Source: Bacteroidales bacterium CF (GTDB taxonomy: Bacteria; Bacteroidota; Bacteroidia; Bacteroidales; UBA932). Taken from it: a stretch of DNA of 64,000 nucleotides. The number at the start of each line of letters is the position of its first letter. Within the stretch, counting starts at the first letter, position 1. The DNA lies in assembly GCA_000473305.1 (NCBI GenBank), contig CP006772.1, positions 1,426,001-1,490,000 on the forward strand. The letters are read 5' to 3'. Below, one piece after another: positions 1 to 8,959 of this stretch. Both the position numbers and the translations under genes were made by a program. The notes under the pieces are model-generated. The model saw only the letters and a program-made list of their open reading frames with translations. It searched no databases and was not told where the DNA came from.

Positions 1-1
1 A

Positions 2-229
2 CTGATTCTGGCCAGCACAGTTAAAGTTGTTTACGCAGAAGAGATAAATCAAATGGCTTCATTCTCTGTTCAGATAAACAGTCTCGATGACCTGCTAAAT
101 AATCACACATTGAAAGAGGTTCCTGCAATGAGATTAGTGATGTACATTATATATGCCGTGACATATTTCATTATTCCTGTGGGAAGCTTGTCCGGAACAT
201 TTTTAAAAATGAAGAACCAACAGTACTAG
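2..229 (+). CDS. C-terminal end of a membrane protein, 5' truncated by window edge
   Basis: An open frame enters from the left edge and stops with TAG at 227-229. It gives about 75 residues, with a hydrophobic segment (around MYIIYAVTYFIIPVGSLSG) near the C-terminus that looks like a last transmembrane helix. The stop is only 3 nt before the GntR-type gene start, so the two are probably co-transcribed. YtrA-type GntR regulators usually sit beside ABC transporter genes, so an ABC permease or similar membrane protein is plausible, but the fragment has no diagnostic motif. Confidence 0.55.
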   Translation: MILASTVKVVYAEEINQMASFSVQINSLDDLLNNHTLKEVPAMRLVMYIIYAVTYFIIPVGSLSGTFLKMKNQQY

Positions 230-232
230 ATT

Positions 233-571
233 ATGGAATTCAATGAACATAAACCAATATATCTTCAGATAGCCGATAACCTCTGTGATAAGATTCTCGG
301 GGGAGAGTGGCAACCGGAGGAGAGAATACCTTCAGTCAGGGAGTTGGGTACGCTTCTGGGTGTTAATCCAAACACAATAATGAGGACCTACGATCACCTG
401 CAATCCTTAGAGGTAATATTTAATAAGCGGGGAGTCGGCTATTTTATATCAAAAGAGGCAAAAGATACTATTATCGCCGCCCAGAGAAATCAATTCATAC
501 AGGAGGAGCTGCCAAAAATTTTAAAAAAGATGGCCCTTCTTGGCATTAACCCCTCAGAGGTTTTAATTTAA
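233..571 (+). CDS. GntR family transcriptional regulator, YtrA subfamily
   Basis: This is a 112-residue protein consisting almost only of a winged helix-turn-helix domain (residues about 8-78). It contains the GntR signature: PIYLQIADNLCDKIL, then PSVRELGTLLGVNPNTIMR for the recognition helix, then a wing ending GVGYFIS. It lacks the large effector-binding domain of other GntR subfamilies. The short C-terminal helix (residues 80-112) fits the YtrA subfamily, whose members dimerise through a small tail and usually repress adjacent ABC-transporter operons. It starts 3 nt after the preceding membrane gene, and an outer-membrane receptor follows 109 nt later, so it may control both. The ligand is unknown. 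Confidence 0.9.
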   Translation: MEFNEHKPIYLQIADNLCDKILGGEWQPEERIPSVRELGTLLGVNPNTIMRTYDHLQSLEVIFNKRGVGYFISKEAKDTIIAAQRNQFIQEELPKILKKMALLGINPSEVLI

Positions 572-680
572 CCTAAATATCAACTAAATACAGAAGAGTG
601 CAGCTATTAATAAATAGTCTTCTACCAAGGGTGTATATCAATTATTATGCAAAACAATGTACTGTAATTTTAAATTAACC

Positions 681-3119
681 ATGTATCGTCAATTAACAAA
701 TCTTCTGGTCATTTTACTTATTTCAACCACCACTTTTGCCGCCAGAAACAATAATACCATAACAGGCAAAGTAATAGAAAAAGAGAACGGGAAAGCTTTA
801 TCATACGCAACTATAAGTGTACACGACAAGGATTCTAAAGTAGTAGGAGGTGCTATTTCCAATGAGGAGGGCAAATTCAGTGTTGAAAAACTCATGAATG
901 ACTCTTACAAAGTAAAAATCTCTTTTATTGGATTCAAGGATACAACACTTTTCGTTAAAGCGTCGGATTCTCAGGAGGTAAATCTTGGCACCATTGCACT
1001 TTCACCTGATGCAACCACTCTTAAGAGTGCTGTAGTTACAGCAAAGGTTCCGGTAATAGAGCAGAAGCTTGACAAAATTGTAATGAATGTTGCTGAAGCA
1101 GTATCAACTCAGGGAAGCACGGCTCTTGACATACTCAGAAAGGCTCCGGGTATAAGCATAGATCCTTCGGGTAATGTATTGCTGAATGGAAACAGTGTCC
1201 AGGTTTGGATTGACAACAGACCATCCAATCTCTCGGGACAGGATCTTGAAGCACTTCTTTCAGGTACAGACGGATCAACTATTGATAAAATAGAAATTAT
1301 TGCCCACCCGTCAGCTAAATATGATGCTGAGGGAAGCAGCGGAATAATAAATATCCGAACCAAGAAGAATTTTGCCAAAGGAGTTAGTGGTTCTTTAAGA
1401 GGCACCTACGACGCATCTCCTTATAATTCTGACCTTTTCAATGGTCTCAGCGGAACCGCAAATCTGAATTACAGAAGTGAGAAAACAAATACGACAATAT
1501 CGTACAGTCCAAAATATGAGGAATCTTACGAGAAATTCACATCTAACACAGATCTGGGATCAGGATTGATTCTCAAAGGGGAGACTCTTTCCGAGTCTAT
1601 CAATAAAAGGTATAATTACAGATTGTCACACGATTATTTCATCAATAAAAAGAGTGTAGTTGGAATCATTGTAAGTGGTCTTGGAAGAAACGACAAAGAG
1701 AATACAAATGATGATATTACCGGAAGCAAATTATACAACAATGGCTCTCTTATACGGACAAACAACACCAGCATTGACAGCAAAAGCGATTTTGACAATA
1801 TATATACGAACCTCAATTTCACTCATACATTCAAAGATAATCAGGAAATTACGCTGAATGCCGACTATGGTTATTATGACATCGGATCATTCAGCCATCA
1901 GGAAAATTACTATTTCAACAGTACCGGCGGAATCGAAATTCTTCCTGAGATTTACAGAAGTGATTCAAAGCAATATCTCAATATCTATTCTGCAAAGGCT
2001 GACTATGAACAAATTATATTCAAAAAAATAAAAATGGAGGCCGGAGCCAAGTTCGCGGAAAGTCTAACAGACAACAACCTGTTGAGAGAAAACAATGTAT
2101 CAGGCAATTGGATAAAAGACAATGAACTAAGCAGTCTGTTCAATTATAAAGAGAACATTATTGCAGCATATATTTCCGCAGCTACTCAGTTGAGTCCCAA
2201 ATTAAGTGCTAAGGCCGGGCTTAGAGCAGAATACACTATATCTGACGGAGAGTGGATCAGTGCTGATACAACCACAACAAAGAAATATATTGACATATTC
2301 CCTACAGCATTTATAGGCTACAACCCTAATAAGAATCTGATGATAGCCCTGACATACGATATGAGAATTCAAAGGCCTAATTTCAATCAGCTTAACCCTT
2401 TCAGAATCTATGTAGATGCAAACAGCTCTCTTGAGGGTAATCCTAACCTCATACCTCAGTATACTCATCAGACCAGCCTCTCATTTATATATAAGCAACA
2501 TTTCAGTATAGGTCTTCATGGTCAGTTTACAAATAATACCATTATTCAGAATACAAACTTCAATCCGGAAACAGGAGAAAAATTCCTGGTATGGGACAAC
2601 TTCGGCAAGCTCAACTTCTTTGGTGGTTTCTTCAACATAACCGAGTTGGGTATAACAAAATGGTTGACATTAAATGTCGGTGTTTTTGCAGCAAATGTGA
2701 AGAATAAAGCGGATGATTATGAAAAGGAATCATTCTTTACATCCATGAACATCAATACCACCGTCTCTCTTCCCAAAGACACTAAAATTGAGTTGTCAGG
2801 ATTTGTAAACAGTGGAATTCCATATGGCTACTTTAAGGTGAGACCTATGGGAGAACTGGATTTCGGCGTAAAAAAAGGTGTAATGAAAAACCAGGGTACA
2901 CTTTCTCTAAACTGTACAGATATATTTAACACTATGAGAAGTAATGCCAGTCTTGAAAATGGATTGATTAAGGATTATAATTTCATCTCTAAATGGAAGA
3001 GTCAAAAAATCTCACTAAGCTTTACCTATAGATTTGGCAACGGGAAGGCTGCCAAGATAAGAAAAGTCGGAGAGAGTGAAGAGGCAGAACGTGCAGAAAG
3101 CGAAAAAGTTAATAATTAG
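681..3119 (+). CDS. Outer-membrane beta-barrel receptor (OMP_b-brl_3 / TonB-dependent type)
   Basis: The protein has 812 residues from the ATG at 681. An in-frame ATG at 657 would add 8 residues, but the signal peptide (MYRQLTNLLVILLISTTTFAA) begins cleanly at 681. A carboxypeptidase-regulatory-like domain follows (about residues 27-105, from ITGKVIEKENGKALSYA). Then come a TonB-plug-like region (about 115-230, with VWIDNRPSNLSG and GSSGIINIRTKK) and a C-terminal barrel of the OMP_b-brl_3 family ending near LSFTYRFG. About 22 highly charged residues (E/K/R-rich) trail the last strand, which is unusual for a barrel that normally ends in an aromatic residue. The substrate is unknown. Position behind a GntR regulator suggests co-regulated import or efflux. 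Confidence 0.85.
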   Translation: MYRQLTNLLVILLISTTTFAARNNNTITGKVIEKENGKALSYATISVHDKDSKVVGGAISNEEGKFSVEKLMNDSYKVKISFIGFKDTTLFVKASDSQEVNLGTIALSPDATTLKSAVVTAKVPVIEQKLDKIVMNVAEAVSTQGSTALDILRKAPGISIDPSGNVLLNGNSVQVWIDNRPSNLSGQDLEALLSGTDGSTIDKIEIIAHPSAKYDAEGSSGIINIRTKKNFAKGVSGSLRGTYDASPYNSDLFNGLSGTANLNYRSEKTNTTISYSPKYEESYEKFTSNTDLGSGLILKGETLSESINKRYNYRLSHDYFINKKSVVGIIVSGLGRNDKENTNDDITGSKLYNNGSLIRTNNTSIDSKSDFDNIYTNLNFTHTFKDNQEITLNADYGYYDIGSFSHQENYYFNSTGGIEILPEIYRSDSKQYLNIYSAKADYEQIIFKKIKMEAGAKFAESLTDNNLLRENNVSGNWIKDNELSSLFNYKENIIAAYISAATQLSPKLSAKAGLRAEYTISDGEWISADTTTTKKYIDIFPTAFIGYNPNKNLMIALTYDMRIQRPNFNQLNPFRIYVDANSSLEGNPNLIPQYTHQTSLSFIYKQHFSIGLHGQFTNNTIIQNTNFNPETGEKFLVWDNFGKLNFFGGFFNITELGITKWLTLNVGVFAANVKNKADDYEKESFFTSMNINTTVSLPKDTKIELSGFVNSGIPYGYFKVRPMGELDFGVKKGVMKNQGTLSLNCTDIFNTMRSNASLENGLIKDYNFISKWKSQKISLSFTYRFGNGKAAKIRKVGESEEAERAESEKVNN

Positions 3120-3147
3120 TCTAGTCAACTAAAGTTTTCTGCAAACG

Positions 3148-3180
3148 AAAGAGGCTGCCTGCAAACAGACAGCCTCTTTA
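3148..3180. terminator. Bidirectional intrinsic terminator between the receptor gene and folD
   Basis: An inverted repeat GAGGCTG (3151-3157) / CAGCCTC (3170-3176), extended by an inner CTG/CAG pair around a CAAA loop, is flanked by AAA on the left and TTT on the right. It lies between converging genes and could end transcription from both sides. Confidence 0.7.
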
Positions 3181-3197
3181 AGATTTTATAGAGTTAA

Positions 3198-4064
3198 TCA
3201 GTTTCCCGAAGCTTTCAGAGTATTCTTAAGCAGGGATGTGATGGTCATCAGCCCTACTCCTCCAGGAACCGGAGTAATATATGATGCCTTCGGGGCAACT
3301 TCGTCGAACTGGACATCTCCGGCCAGACGAAATCCCGATTTATTATCTGCAGGAACCCTGGTGATTCCGACGTCTATAACAACCACTCCCTCTTTTACCA
3401 TATCACCTTTTAAAAATCCGGGACGGCCTAAAGCAGCAACAATTATATCTGCCTGCAGTGTGAACTCCTTTATGTTTTTTGTGTGGCTATGGCAGATAGT
3501 TACTGTACAGTCTCCGGGAATATTCTTGTGTGACAGAAGGTTTGCAAGAGGTCTTCCGACAATATTACTCCTCCCTATAATAACACAGTGTTTTCCTGAA
3601 GTTTCTATTTTGTATCGTTCCAGAAGCTCCATAATACCATCAGGTGTGGCAGATATATATGATGGCAGGCCAAGAACCATCTTACCTACATTGACAGGAT
3701 GGAATCCATCTACATCTTTGCGCGGATCAATTGCCTCGATTACTCTCTGCTCATCGATATGTTTCGGAAGCGGAAGCTGGACAATTAACCCATCTACATC
3801 ATTGTCCTCGTTAAAACGCCTTATCTCTTCCAGCAAGCTCTCTTCTGAGGTAGTCTCGGGCATTCTGACAATAGTTGACTTGAATCCTACCTGTCCGCAG
3901 GTTTTCTCTTTGTTGTTCACATAGGTCTGTGAGGCTCCGTCCTCACCAACGAGGATGGCAGCAAGATGCGGTCTTTTTCGGCCTTGTCTGACAATCTCCT
4001 CGACTTTCTCAGTTATCTCCTTCTTAATCTGTTCAGAAGTCGTTCTACCATCCAATAATATCAT
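3198..4064 (-). CDS. folD: Bifunctional methylenetetrahydrofolate dehydrogenase/cyclohydrolase
   Basis: FolD interconverts 5,10-methylene-THF and 10-formyl-THF in the cytoplasmic one-carbon pool, supplying purine and formyl-Met-tRNA synthesis. The 288-residue length is normal. The catalytic YVNNKEK motif (Tyr/Lys near residue 50) is present, as are [23 protein letters not shown], the NADP-binding [14 protein letters not shown] and the C-terminal [10 protein letters not shown]. It follows ffh with a 13-nt gap on the same strand and is probably translated from an ffh-folD transcript that ends at the 3148-3180 hairpin. Confidence 0.97.
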   Translation of the reverse strand: MILLDGRTTSEQIKKEITEKVEEIVRQGRKRPHLAAILVGEDGASQTYVNNKEKTCGQVGFKSTIVRMPETTSEESLLEEIRRFNEDNDVDGLIVQLPLPKHIDEQRVIEAIDPRKDVDGFHPVNVGKMVLGLPSYISATPDGIMELLERYKIETSGKHCVIIGRSNIVGRPLANLLSHKNIPGDCTVTICHSHTKNIKEFTLQADIIVAALGRPGFLKGDMVKEGVVVIDVGITRVPADNKSGFRLAGDVQFDEVAPKASYITPVPGGVGLMTITSLLKNTLKASGN

Positions 4065-4077
4065 ATTCTATTTTGTT

Positions 4078-5409
4078 TTATCTTCTCCCCATTGATCCAA
4101 GAGCTCTTAAGGCACCCTTACCTCCGCCGGACATACTCTTCATCATCTTGCGCATATCCTCAAATTGCTTTACCAGCCTGTTTACCTCGGCAATTGTTGT
4201 ACCACTGCCTGCTGCAATTCTTTTTCGTCTGCTGCCATTCAGAAGGTTCGGGTCCTCCCTCTCCTGTGGTGTCATAGACTGAATTATTGCTTCGATGCTC
4301 TTAAAGGATGAGTTGTCAATATCAATATCTCTCAGAGCCTTTCCCATACCCGGTATCATTGAGGCAAGCTCCTTTATGTTGCCCATCTTCTTTATCTGTT
4401 GAATCTGACTGTAAAAATCCCAGAGAGTGAACTGATCCTTGGCCAGTTTTTTCTGAAGCTTTCTGGCCTCTTCCTCATCGAACTGCTCCTGCGCCTTCTC
4501 CACGAGTGAAACCACGTCTCCCATTCCGAGAATACGGTCAGCTATTCTTTGCGGATGGAATACATCCAACGCCTCCATCTTCTCTCCTGCCGATACGAAC
4601 TTGATAGGCTTGTCTACCACCGCCCTTATTGAAAGAGCTGCTCCACCACGTGTATCTCCATCAAGTTTGGTCAGTACTACTCCGTCAAAATCTATTCTGT
4701 CATTGAAGGTTTTTGCAGTGTCCACCGCATCCTGACCTGTCATCGAGTCAACAACAAAGAGAGTCTCAGTCGGGTTTACAGCCTTTTTGATTGCGGCAAT
4801 CTCCGTCATCATCTGTTCATCAACAGCCAGTCGACCGGCTGTGTCTATGATGACAAGTGAGTATCCCTCCTGCTTGGCTTTTTGTATCGCATTTTTGGCA
4901 ATCTGTACCGGATTACTGTTTCCCTCTTCCCAATATACAGGAACTCCTACCTGCTCTCCCAAAACCTTAAGCTGCTCAATAGCTGCGGGACGATATATGT
5001 CACCGGCTACCAACAGACATTTCAGGCCTCTCTTGTTCTTGCAATTCAATGCCAGTTTTCCGGAAAAAGTGGTCTTTCCTGAGCCTTGAAGACCGGCAAC
5101 CAGTACAATACCGGGATTCCCTTTTACGGAAATATCGACCGCCTCTTTGCCCATGAGAATTGTTAGTTCATCATGAACGATCTTAGTCAACATCTGGCCG
5201 GGACGTACGGCTTTAAGTACATTTTGTCCCAGAGCCTTCTGTTTTACTTCATCACAGAAATTCTTTGCAATTTTGTAGCTAACGTCGGCGTCGAGAAGTG
5301 CTTTACGAATATCTTTTAGAGTCTCGGCAACATTGATCTCTGTAATTTTTCCCTCTCCTTTCAGGATTTTGAAAGAATTTTCAAGTCTGTCTATTAAATT
5401 TTCAAACAT
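4078..5409 (-). CDS. ffh: Signal recognition particle GTPase Ffh
   Basis: Ffh binds signal sequences and 4.5S RNA and, with FtsY, targets nascent membrane proteins to the translocon. The protein has 443 residues: an N domain (1-85), then a GTPase G domain with G1 GLQGSGKTT (106-114), DTAGRL, TKLDGD and the GG of the SRP family. A methionine-rich M domain follows (from about residue 320, with MIPGMGKAL, SMTPQERE and MRKMMKSM). It lies upstream of folD with a short gap. No 4.5S RNA gene was recognised next to it. Confidence 0.97.
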   Translation of the reverse strand: MFENLIDRLENSFKILKGEGKITEINVAETLKDIRKALLDADVSYKIAKNFCDEVKQKALGQNVLKAVRPGQMLTKIVHDELTILMGKEAVDISVKGNPGIVLVAGLQGSGKTTFSGKLALNCKNKRGLKCLLVAGDIYRPAAIEQLKVLGEQVGVPVYWEEGNSNPVQIAKNAIQKAKQEGYSLVIIDTAGRLAVDEQMMTEIAAIKKAVNPTETLFVVDSMTGQDAVDTAKTFNDRIDFDGVVLTKLDGDTRGGAALSIRAVVDKPIKFVSAGEKMEALDVFHPQRIADRILGMGDVVSLVEKAQEQFDEEEARKLQKKLAKDQFTLWDFYSQIQQIKKMGNIKELASMIPGMGKALRDIDIDNSSFKSIEAIIQSMTPQEREDPNLLNGSRRKRIAAGSGTTIAEVNRLVKQFEDMRKMMKSMSGGGKGALRALGSMGRR

Positions 5410-5436
5410 CTCTCTTTATTTAGGCCGCGAAAATAG

Positions 5437-6045
5437 TCATTTTTTTAGATACTGGTTTAATATAGCTCTTCCCTCATCGTTCACAATTGCCTCCAGATGA
5501 TACCTAATCAATTCTGAATGAAATATATATGGATTTTTTAAAAAATGATATGATCCATCCCAGGAATAAATTTTGGACATTGCTGAGGTGAAGAAGATCG
5601 TTACCAGACTTATATTCAAATCATCACGATAAAGCGATTCCGATTTTCCCCTGTTTAGGTTTTCAGTGATGATTCTTGAATAAAAACTCATCCTGTCTGT
5701 GTGATTGAGCAGCTTCAAGTCAGGAAGACATGTAGCCGTATCATTTAAAAGAAGCGGTCCGATTTCCTCAAGTGCCTTGTTCATTATGGCGCTTGTATGA
5801 TAAAGCGCCTCAATGGCGTTTTTTCCGTGAGTAAGTGCAATATTCATTTTAAACTCTATCTCACCCAGAACGTGCTGCATGACAGTCCTCATGAGCTCTT
5901 CCTTACTTTCAAAATTGTTATAAAGAGTCTTTTTGGTTAGTTTCAACTCCCGAGCTATCTGGTCCATGCTTAATTGCAAGCCCTTCTTTCTGAAAAGCTT
6001 GTACAGTTGTGTTACGTATCTCTCCTTTGAACTGACTCTGCTCAT
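5437..6045 (-). CDS. TetR/AcrR family transcriptional regulator
   Basis: This 202-residue protein has an N-terminal TetR helix-turn-helix (about residues 8-55: LFRKKGLQLSMDQIARELKLTKKTLYNNFESKEEL). Its helical C-terminal part is not recognisable and presumably binds a ligand and dimerises. It starts 16 nt downstream of the lysA stop on the same strand and is probably the second gene of a lysA-tetR transcript. The target is unknown; a link to lysine or diaminopimelate synthesis is only suggested by position. Confidence 0.88.
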   Translation of the reverse strand: MSRVSSKERYVTQLYKLFRKKGLQLSMDQIARELKLTKKTLYNNFESKEELMRTVMQHVLGEIEFKMNIALTHGKNAIEALYHTSAIMNKALEEIGPLLLNDTATCLPDLKLLNHTDRMSFYSRIITENLNRGKSESLYRDDLNISLVTIFFTSAMSKIYSWDGSYHFLKNPYIFHSELIRYHLEAIVNDEGRAILNQYLKK

Positions 6046-6061
6046 ATTTTACAAATTGAAT

Positions 6062-7210
6062 TTACTCTGAATAATATTGAGGTGCAAGATCCTTCTGATT
6101 GTAACGCATACCCATAACCTGTCCGTATGCACCGGCCGATCTTATGGCCACAAAATCACCCCTCCGGGTCAGAGGCATTGCAATGTTTTTGCCAAATCTG
6201 TCACTGGACTCACATATAGGTCCTACAACATCGTATTTCAGGACTCTCCCTGATGATGTTATGTTCTGGAGTTTGTGACTTGCCTGATAGAGTGCCGGCC
6301 TGATGAGATCATTCATTCCGGCGTCGAGAATTGCAAATTTCTTTCCTTTGCCCATCTTCACATACAACACTCTTGATATCAAAGAGCCGCATTGCGCAAC
6401 TATAGCCCTTCCCGGCTCGAAGTGTATTTTTTGTCCCGGGGATACTTTCAGGTTTTTGGCAATTATATTGAAATAACCTTCAAAATCCGCTATTGGTGCT
6501 GTATCAGGATCAGAATAGTCTATTCCGAGTCCGCCGCCAAGGTTTAGATTCTCGATTTTTACCCCTTTGTCGGTAAACCACTTTTGCAAAACATCGATTC
6601 TTTCACATAAAAGCTTGAAAACAGAGAGGTCTGTAATTTGAGAACCCACATGGAAATGGAGTCCTATCAACTTTATGTTAGCGGATTTGTTTATAGTTTC
6701 AAGAACTGAGTCGAACATCCATTGACTTATACCGAACTTGTCCTGTGCACGCCCGGTACTTATATATTTATGAGTATGGGCATCTATATCAGGATTAATT
6801 CTCAGAGATATTCTGGCCACCTTTCCCAATGATGCAGCCAGACCATTGATCACCTCAATTTCCGGTATAGACTCGCAATTAAATGCAAAGATATCTCCCT
6901 TGAGTGCGGTTATAATCTCAGCATCTGATTTTCCGACACCTGCATATACGATTTTTTCTGGAGCAAAACCCAACTTAAGGGCCAAAGCAACTTCATTACC
7001 ACTAACACAATCTGCACCCAAACCTGCATCTTTTATAATACCGAGTATTCGCTCATCCGCATTGGCTTTTAGCGCATAATGGGCGTGATATCCGTATTTT
7101 TTTATCTGTTTTGTGTATTTTTCAAGAGTCTCTTTCAAAAGGCTCAGGTCGTAGTAGTAGAATGGAGTTTGCAATGATTCAAATCTCCCTAAGGTTGCTT
7201 TATCAAACAT
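6062..7210 (-). CDS. lysA: Diaminopimelate decarboxylase
   Basis: LysA decarboxylates meso-diaminopimelate to lysine using pyridoxal phosphate. The 382-residue protein is slightly shorter than the E. coli enzyme, as is usual in the phylum. It is an alanine-racemase-fold type III decarboxylase: PLP lysine K48 in HYALKANAD, HVGSQI, the glycine-rich phosphate loop GGGLGIDY, EPGRAIV, and the substrate/cofactor motif CESSDRFG. The CESSD motif favours DAP decarboxylase over the related carboxynorspermidine decarboxylase. It is divergent from the deoxyhypusine-synthase-like gene and followed by a TetR regulator. Confidence 0.93.
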   Translation of the reverse strand: MFDKATLGRFESLQTPFYYYDLSLLKETLEKYTKQIKKYGYHAHYALKANADERILGIIKDAGLGADCVSGNEVALALKLGFAPEKIVYAGVGKSDAEIITALKGDIFAFNCESIPEIEVINGLAASLGKVARISLRINPDIDAHTHKYISTGRAQDKFGISQWMFDSVLETINKSANIKLIGLHFHVGSQITDLSVFKLLCERIDVLQKWFTDKGVKIENLNLGGGLGIDYSDPDTAPIADFEGYFNIIAKNLKVSPGQKIHFEPGRAIVAQCGSLISRVLYVKMGKGKKFAILDAGMNDLIRPALYQASHKLQNITSSGRVLKYDVVGPICESSDRFGKNIAMPLTRRGDFVAIRSAGAYGQVMGMRYNQKDLAPQYYSE

Positions 7211-7238
7211 ATCGTTATTAATAATTTGTCAGTGCTGG

Positions 7239-7246
7239 CAAAATTA
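7239..7246 (-). promoter_or_regulatory. Probable -7 element of the lysA promoter
   Basis: On the minus strand this reads TAATTTTG, a match to the Bacteroidota -7 consensus TAnnTTTG, about 30 nt upstream of the lysA ATG. No clear -33 TTTG is placed correctly, so the call is tentative. Confidence 0.4.
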
Positions 7247-7255
7247 GTAAAAAAC

Positions 7256-7284
7256 TTGTTCTTTACTTAAATTATCTATCTTTG
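7256..7284 (+). promoter_or_regulatory. Bacteroidota-type promoter of the deoxyhypusine-synthase-like gene
   Basis: TTG at 7256-7258 is followed after 18 nt by TATCTTTG at 7277-7284, matching the -33/-7 pattern of the phylum's primary sigma factor. The expected start of transcription leaves a short leader before the ATG at 7308. Confidence 0.65.
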
Positions 7285-7307
7285 CAGGAAAATTAAACCA
7301 ACAGAAA

Positions 7308-8381
7308 ATGAAACCAACTAAGAGAGATCTTTTGAAAGATACTATTAAGCACATTGACATCTCAAAGATTGACGCTGTTCCTTTTATTGACGCCATGAGG
7401 GATATGTCCTTCACATCTCGTGACACAGCAAATGCTGCGGACATTCTTCAACTCATGATCAACGATAAGGACTCAACAAACTGGTTGATAATTGCCGGCA
7501 GCACATCGGCGGGAGGATGCATGCAGGTTTATGTTGATATGCTGAAGAACAACATGATAGATGCCGTTGTGTCGACAGGAGCATCGATTATTGACATGGA
7601 CTTCTTTGAGGCACTCGGTTACAAACACTACAAAGGCTCCCAATTTATTAACGATACATTCCTGAGAGACAACTATATAGACAGAATATACGACACATTC
7701 ATCGATGAAGAGGAGCTTCAGGCATGTGACTCTACAGTAAAGGCTATTGCCGACTCACTGGAACCCCGTCCTTACTCTTCAAGAGAGTTCATCTATGAAA
7801 TCGGGAAGTGGCTTTCTAAAAATTCGGTAAAGAAGAATTCCCTTATTCAGACAGCTTACGAGCTCAACATTCCTATATTCGTTCCCGCATTCAGTGACTG
7901 CAGCGCCGGGTTCGGACTTGTAATGCACCAGATTGAGAGGATGAAAGAGGGCAAGCCATATCTAACAATTGACTCCGTAGCAGACTTCAGAGAACTGACA
8001 GAGGTTAAGCTTTCGGCAAAGACCAGCGGTCTCTTTATGATTGGCGGCGGTGTTCCTAAGAATTTCGCACAAGATACTGTTGTATGTGCAGAATGCCTTG
8101 GATTTGACGTGCCTATGCACCAATATGCCGTTCAGATAACCGTTGCCGACGTACGTGACGGAGCGTGCTCTTCTTCTACCCTTAAAGAGGCAAACTCGTG
8201 GGGTAAGGTAAATACAGCACACGAACAGATGGTTTATGCAGAAGCCACCACTGTAGTTCCTATGATTGTAGCATATGCATATCAAAAGGGTGACTGGAAA
8301 AATCGTGAACGCAAGAACCACGCGCTTTTATTCAAAGATGGCACTAAAGGATCAGGAATCCTGTTCAGCAAAAACGACTGA
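7308..8381 (+). CDS. Deoxyhypusine synthase family protein
   Basis: The 357-residue protein has the deoxyhypusine synthase fold: an NAD-site-like stretch (IIAGSTSAGGCM), VVSTGASIIDMDF near residue 90, PIFVPAFSDCSAGFGL, GLFMIGGGVPKNF and the catalytic-loop motif SWGK. Lysine K300 aligns with the active-site lysine of the eukaryotic enzyme, which transfers a 4-aminobutyl group from spermidine. Bacteria lack the eIF5A acceptor. Bacterial homologues are thought to act in polyamine metabolism, for example making homospermidine or related aminobutyl/aminopropyl transfers. The gene is monocistronic, with its own promoter (7256-7284) and terminator (8405-8440). The exact substrate is inferred, not shown. 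Confidence 0.85.
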   Translation: MKPTKRDLLKDTIKHIDISKIDAVPFIDAMRDMSFTSRDTANAADILQLMINDKDSTNWLIIAGSTSAGGCMQVYVDMLKNNMIDAVVSTGASIIDMDFFEALGYKHYKGSQFINDTFLRDNYIDRIYDTFIDEEELQACDSTVKAIADSLEPRPYSSREFIYEIGKWLSKNSVKKNSLIQTAYELNIPIFVPAFSDCSAGFGLVMHQIERMKEGKPYLTIDSVADFRELTEVKLSAKTSGLFMIGGGVPKNFAQDTVVCAECLGFDVPMHQYAVQITVADVRDGACSSSTLKEANSWGKVNTAHEQMVYAEATTVVPMIVAYAYQKGDWKNRERKNHALLFKDGTKGSGILFSKND

Positions 8382-8404
8382 TCCACGTCCCTATAATTAA
8401 TTAG

Positions 8405-8440
8405 AAGAGCCCATCCGATTTTTTCAGATGGGCTCTTTCT
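8405..8440. terminator. Intrinsic terminator shared by converging genes
   Basis: A perfect 11-bp inverted repeat pairs AAGAGCCCATC (8405-8415) with GATGGGCTCTT (8427-8437), separated by a T-rich loop and followed by TTTCT. It lies between the converging deoxyhypusine-synthase-like gene and the DUF6249 gene. Confidence 0.85.
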
Positions 8441-8461
8441 GTTCAGATTCCCGGGACATAA

Positions 8462-8878
8462 TTATTTCTGCAAGGACTTAATCCTATGTTCAATAATAAA
8501 TGCAGAGACTAAACCTATACCTCCAAAAAGAAGGGTTGTAGAGCCATAGATCAGCTCTGCCATATCTCTTGACTGATAATAGTCGTCACCCCTCATATAT
8601 CCGTATGTGTTTAGAACGATAAAGAATCCGATAAGCAGACCAAGGCCTATCCCGACCAATAGAAGCCCTATTCTTAAAGAGAGGTAGCGGCCGTCGATGT
8701 TCACGCCTTTCCCGAAAAGTCTTGACAAATCAAGTTTTTCAGTATTGACATTTTCGAGTTGGGAGATTCTCTCTATAATCATTAATCTCTCCCTTTTCCT
8801 CACAAAGAGTTCAATTAATTTGTAAAAACCGAAAATACATATTCCGGTAACTAATGGAATGGTTATAAAATCTAACAT
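8462..8878 (-). CDS. Small membrane protein, DUF6249-like
   Basis: A 138-residue protein with three likely transmembrane segments: residues about 3-22, about 70-92 (LRIGLLLVGIGLGLLIGFFIVL) and about 108-128. The linker between the first two is charged and possibly coiled-coil (RKRERLMIIERISQLE). The pattern and its place beside an ECF sigma gene fit the DUF6249 family. It is transcribed divergently from that sigma gene. Both start points carry the same GTAAC-N16-CGTC element, suggesting the sigma factor or a relative controls it. The function is unknown; an envelope-stress role is inference from context. Confidence 0.72.
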   Translation of the reverse strand: MLDFITIPLVTGICIFGFYKLIELFVRKRERLMIIERISQLENVNTEKLDLSRLFGKGVNIDGRYLSLRIGLLLVGIGLGLLIGFFIVLNTYGYMRGDDYYQSRDMAELIYGSTTLLFGGIGLVSAFIIEHRIKSLQK

Positions 8879-8908
8879 GGCTTGATAATTTTGTTGTTCT
8901 GCACTTTT

Positions 8909-8933
8909 GACGAGAAATTGACAAAAAAGTTAC
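8909..8933 (-). promoter_or_regulatory. Putative ECF-type promoter of the DUF6249 gene
   Basis: On the minus strand this reads GTAAC (8933-8929), a 16-nt spacer, then CGTC (8912-8909). The ATG of the DUF6249 gene is 30 nt further on. It is identical in core and spacing to elements at 8960-8984 and 37326-37350. AAC in the -35 and CGTC in the -10 are usual features of ECF sigma promoters. Confidence 0.65.
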
Positions 8934-8959
8934 AGTTAAATACAATTTCAGAAAAGGTT

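Noticed and set aside
3238-3924. A 228-codon open frame on the plus strand
   Set aside because: It lies fully antisense to folD, whose motifs are complete; the translated sequence has no recognisable domain.
4065-5436. 4.5S RNA gene beside ffh
   Set aside because: The flanking gaps are only 13 and 27 nt and hold no SRP RNA-like hairpin.
6062-7210. Carboxynorspermidine decarboxylase instead of lysA, given the nearby polyamine-type gene
   Set aside because: The CESSDRFG motif and overall pattern fit diaminopimelate decarboxylase; the neighbour is divergently transcribed.
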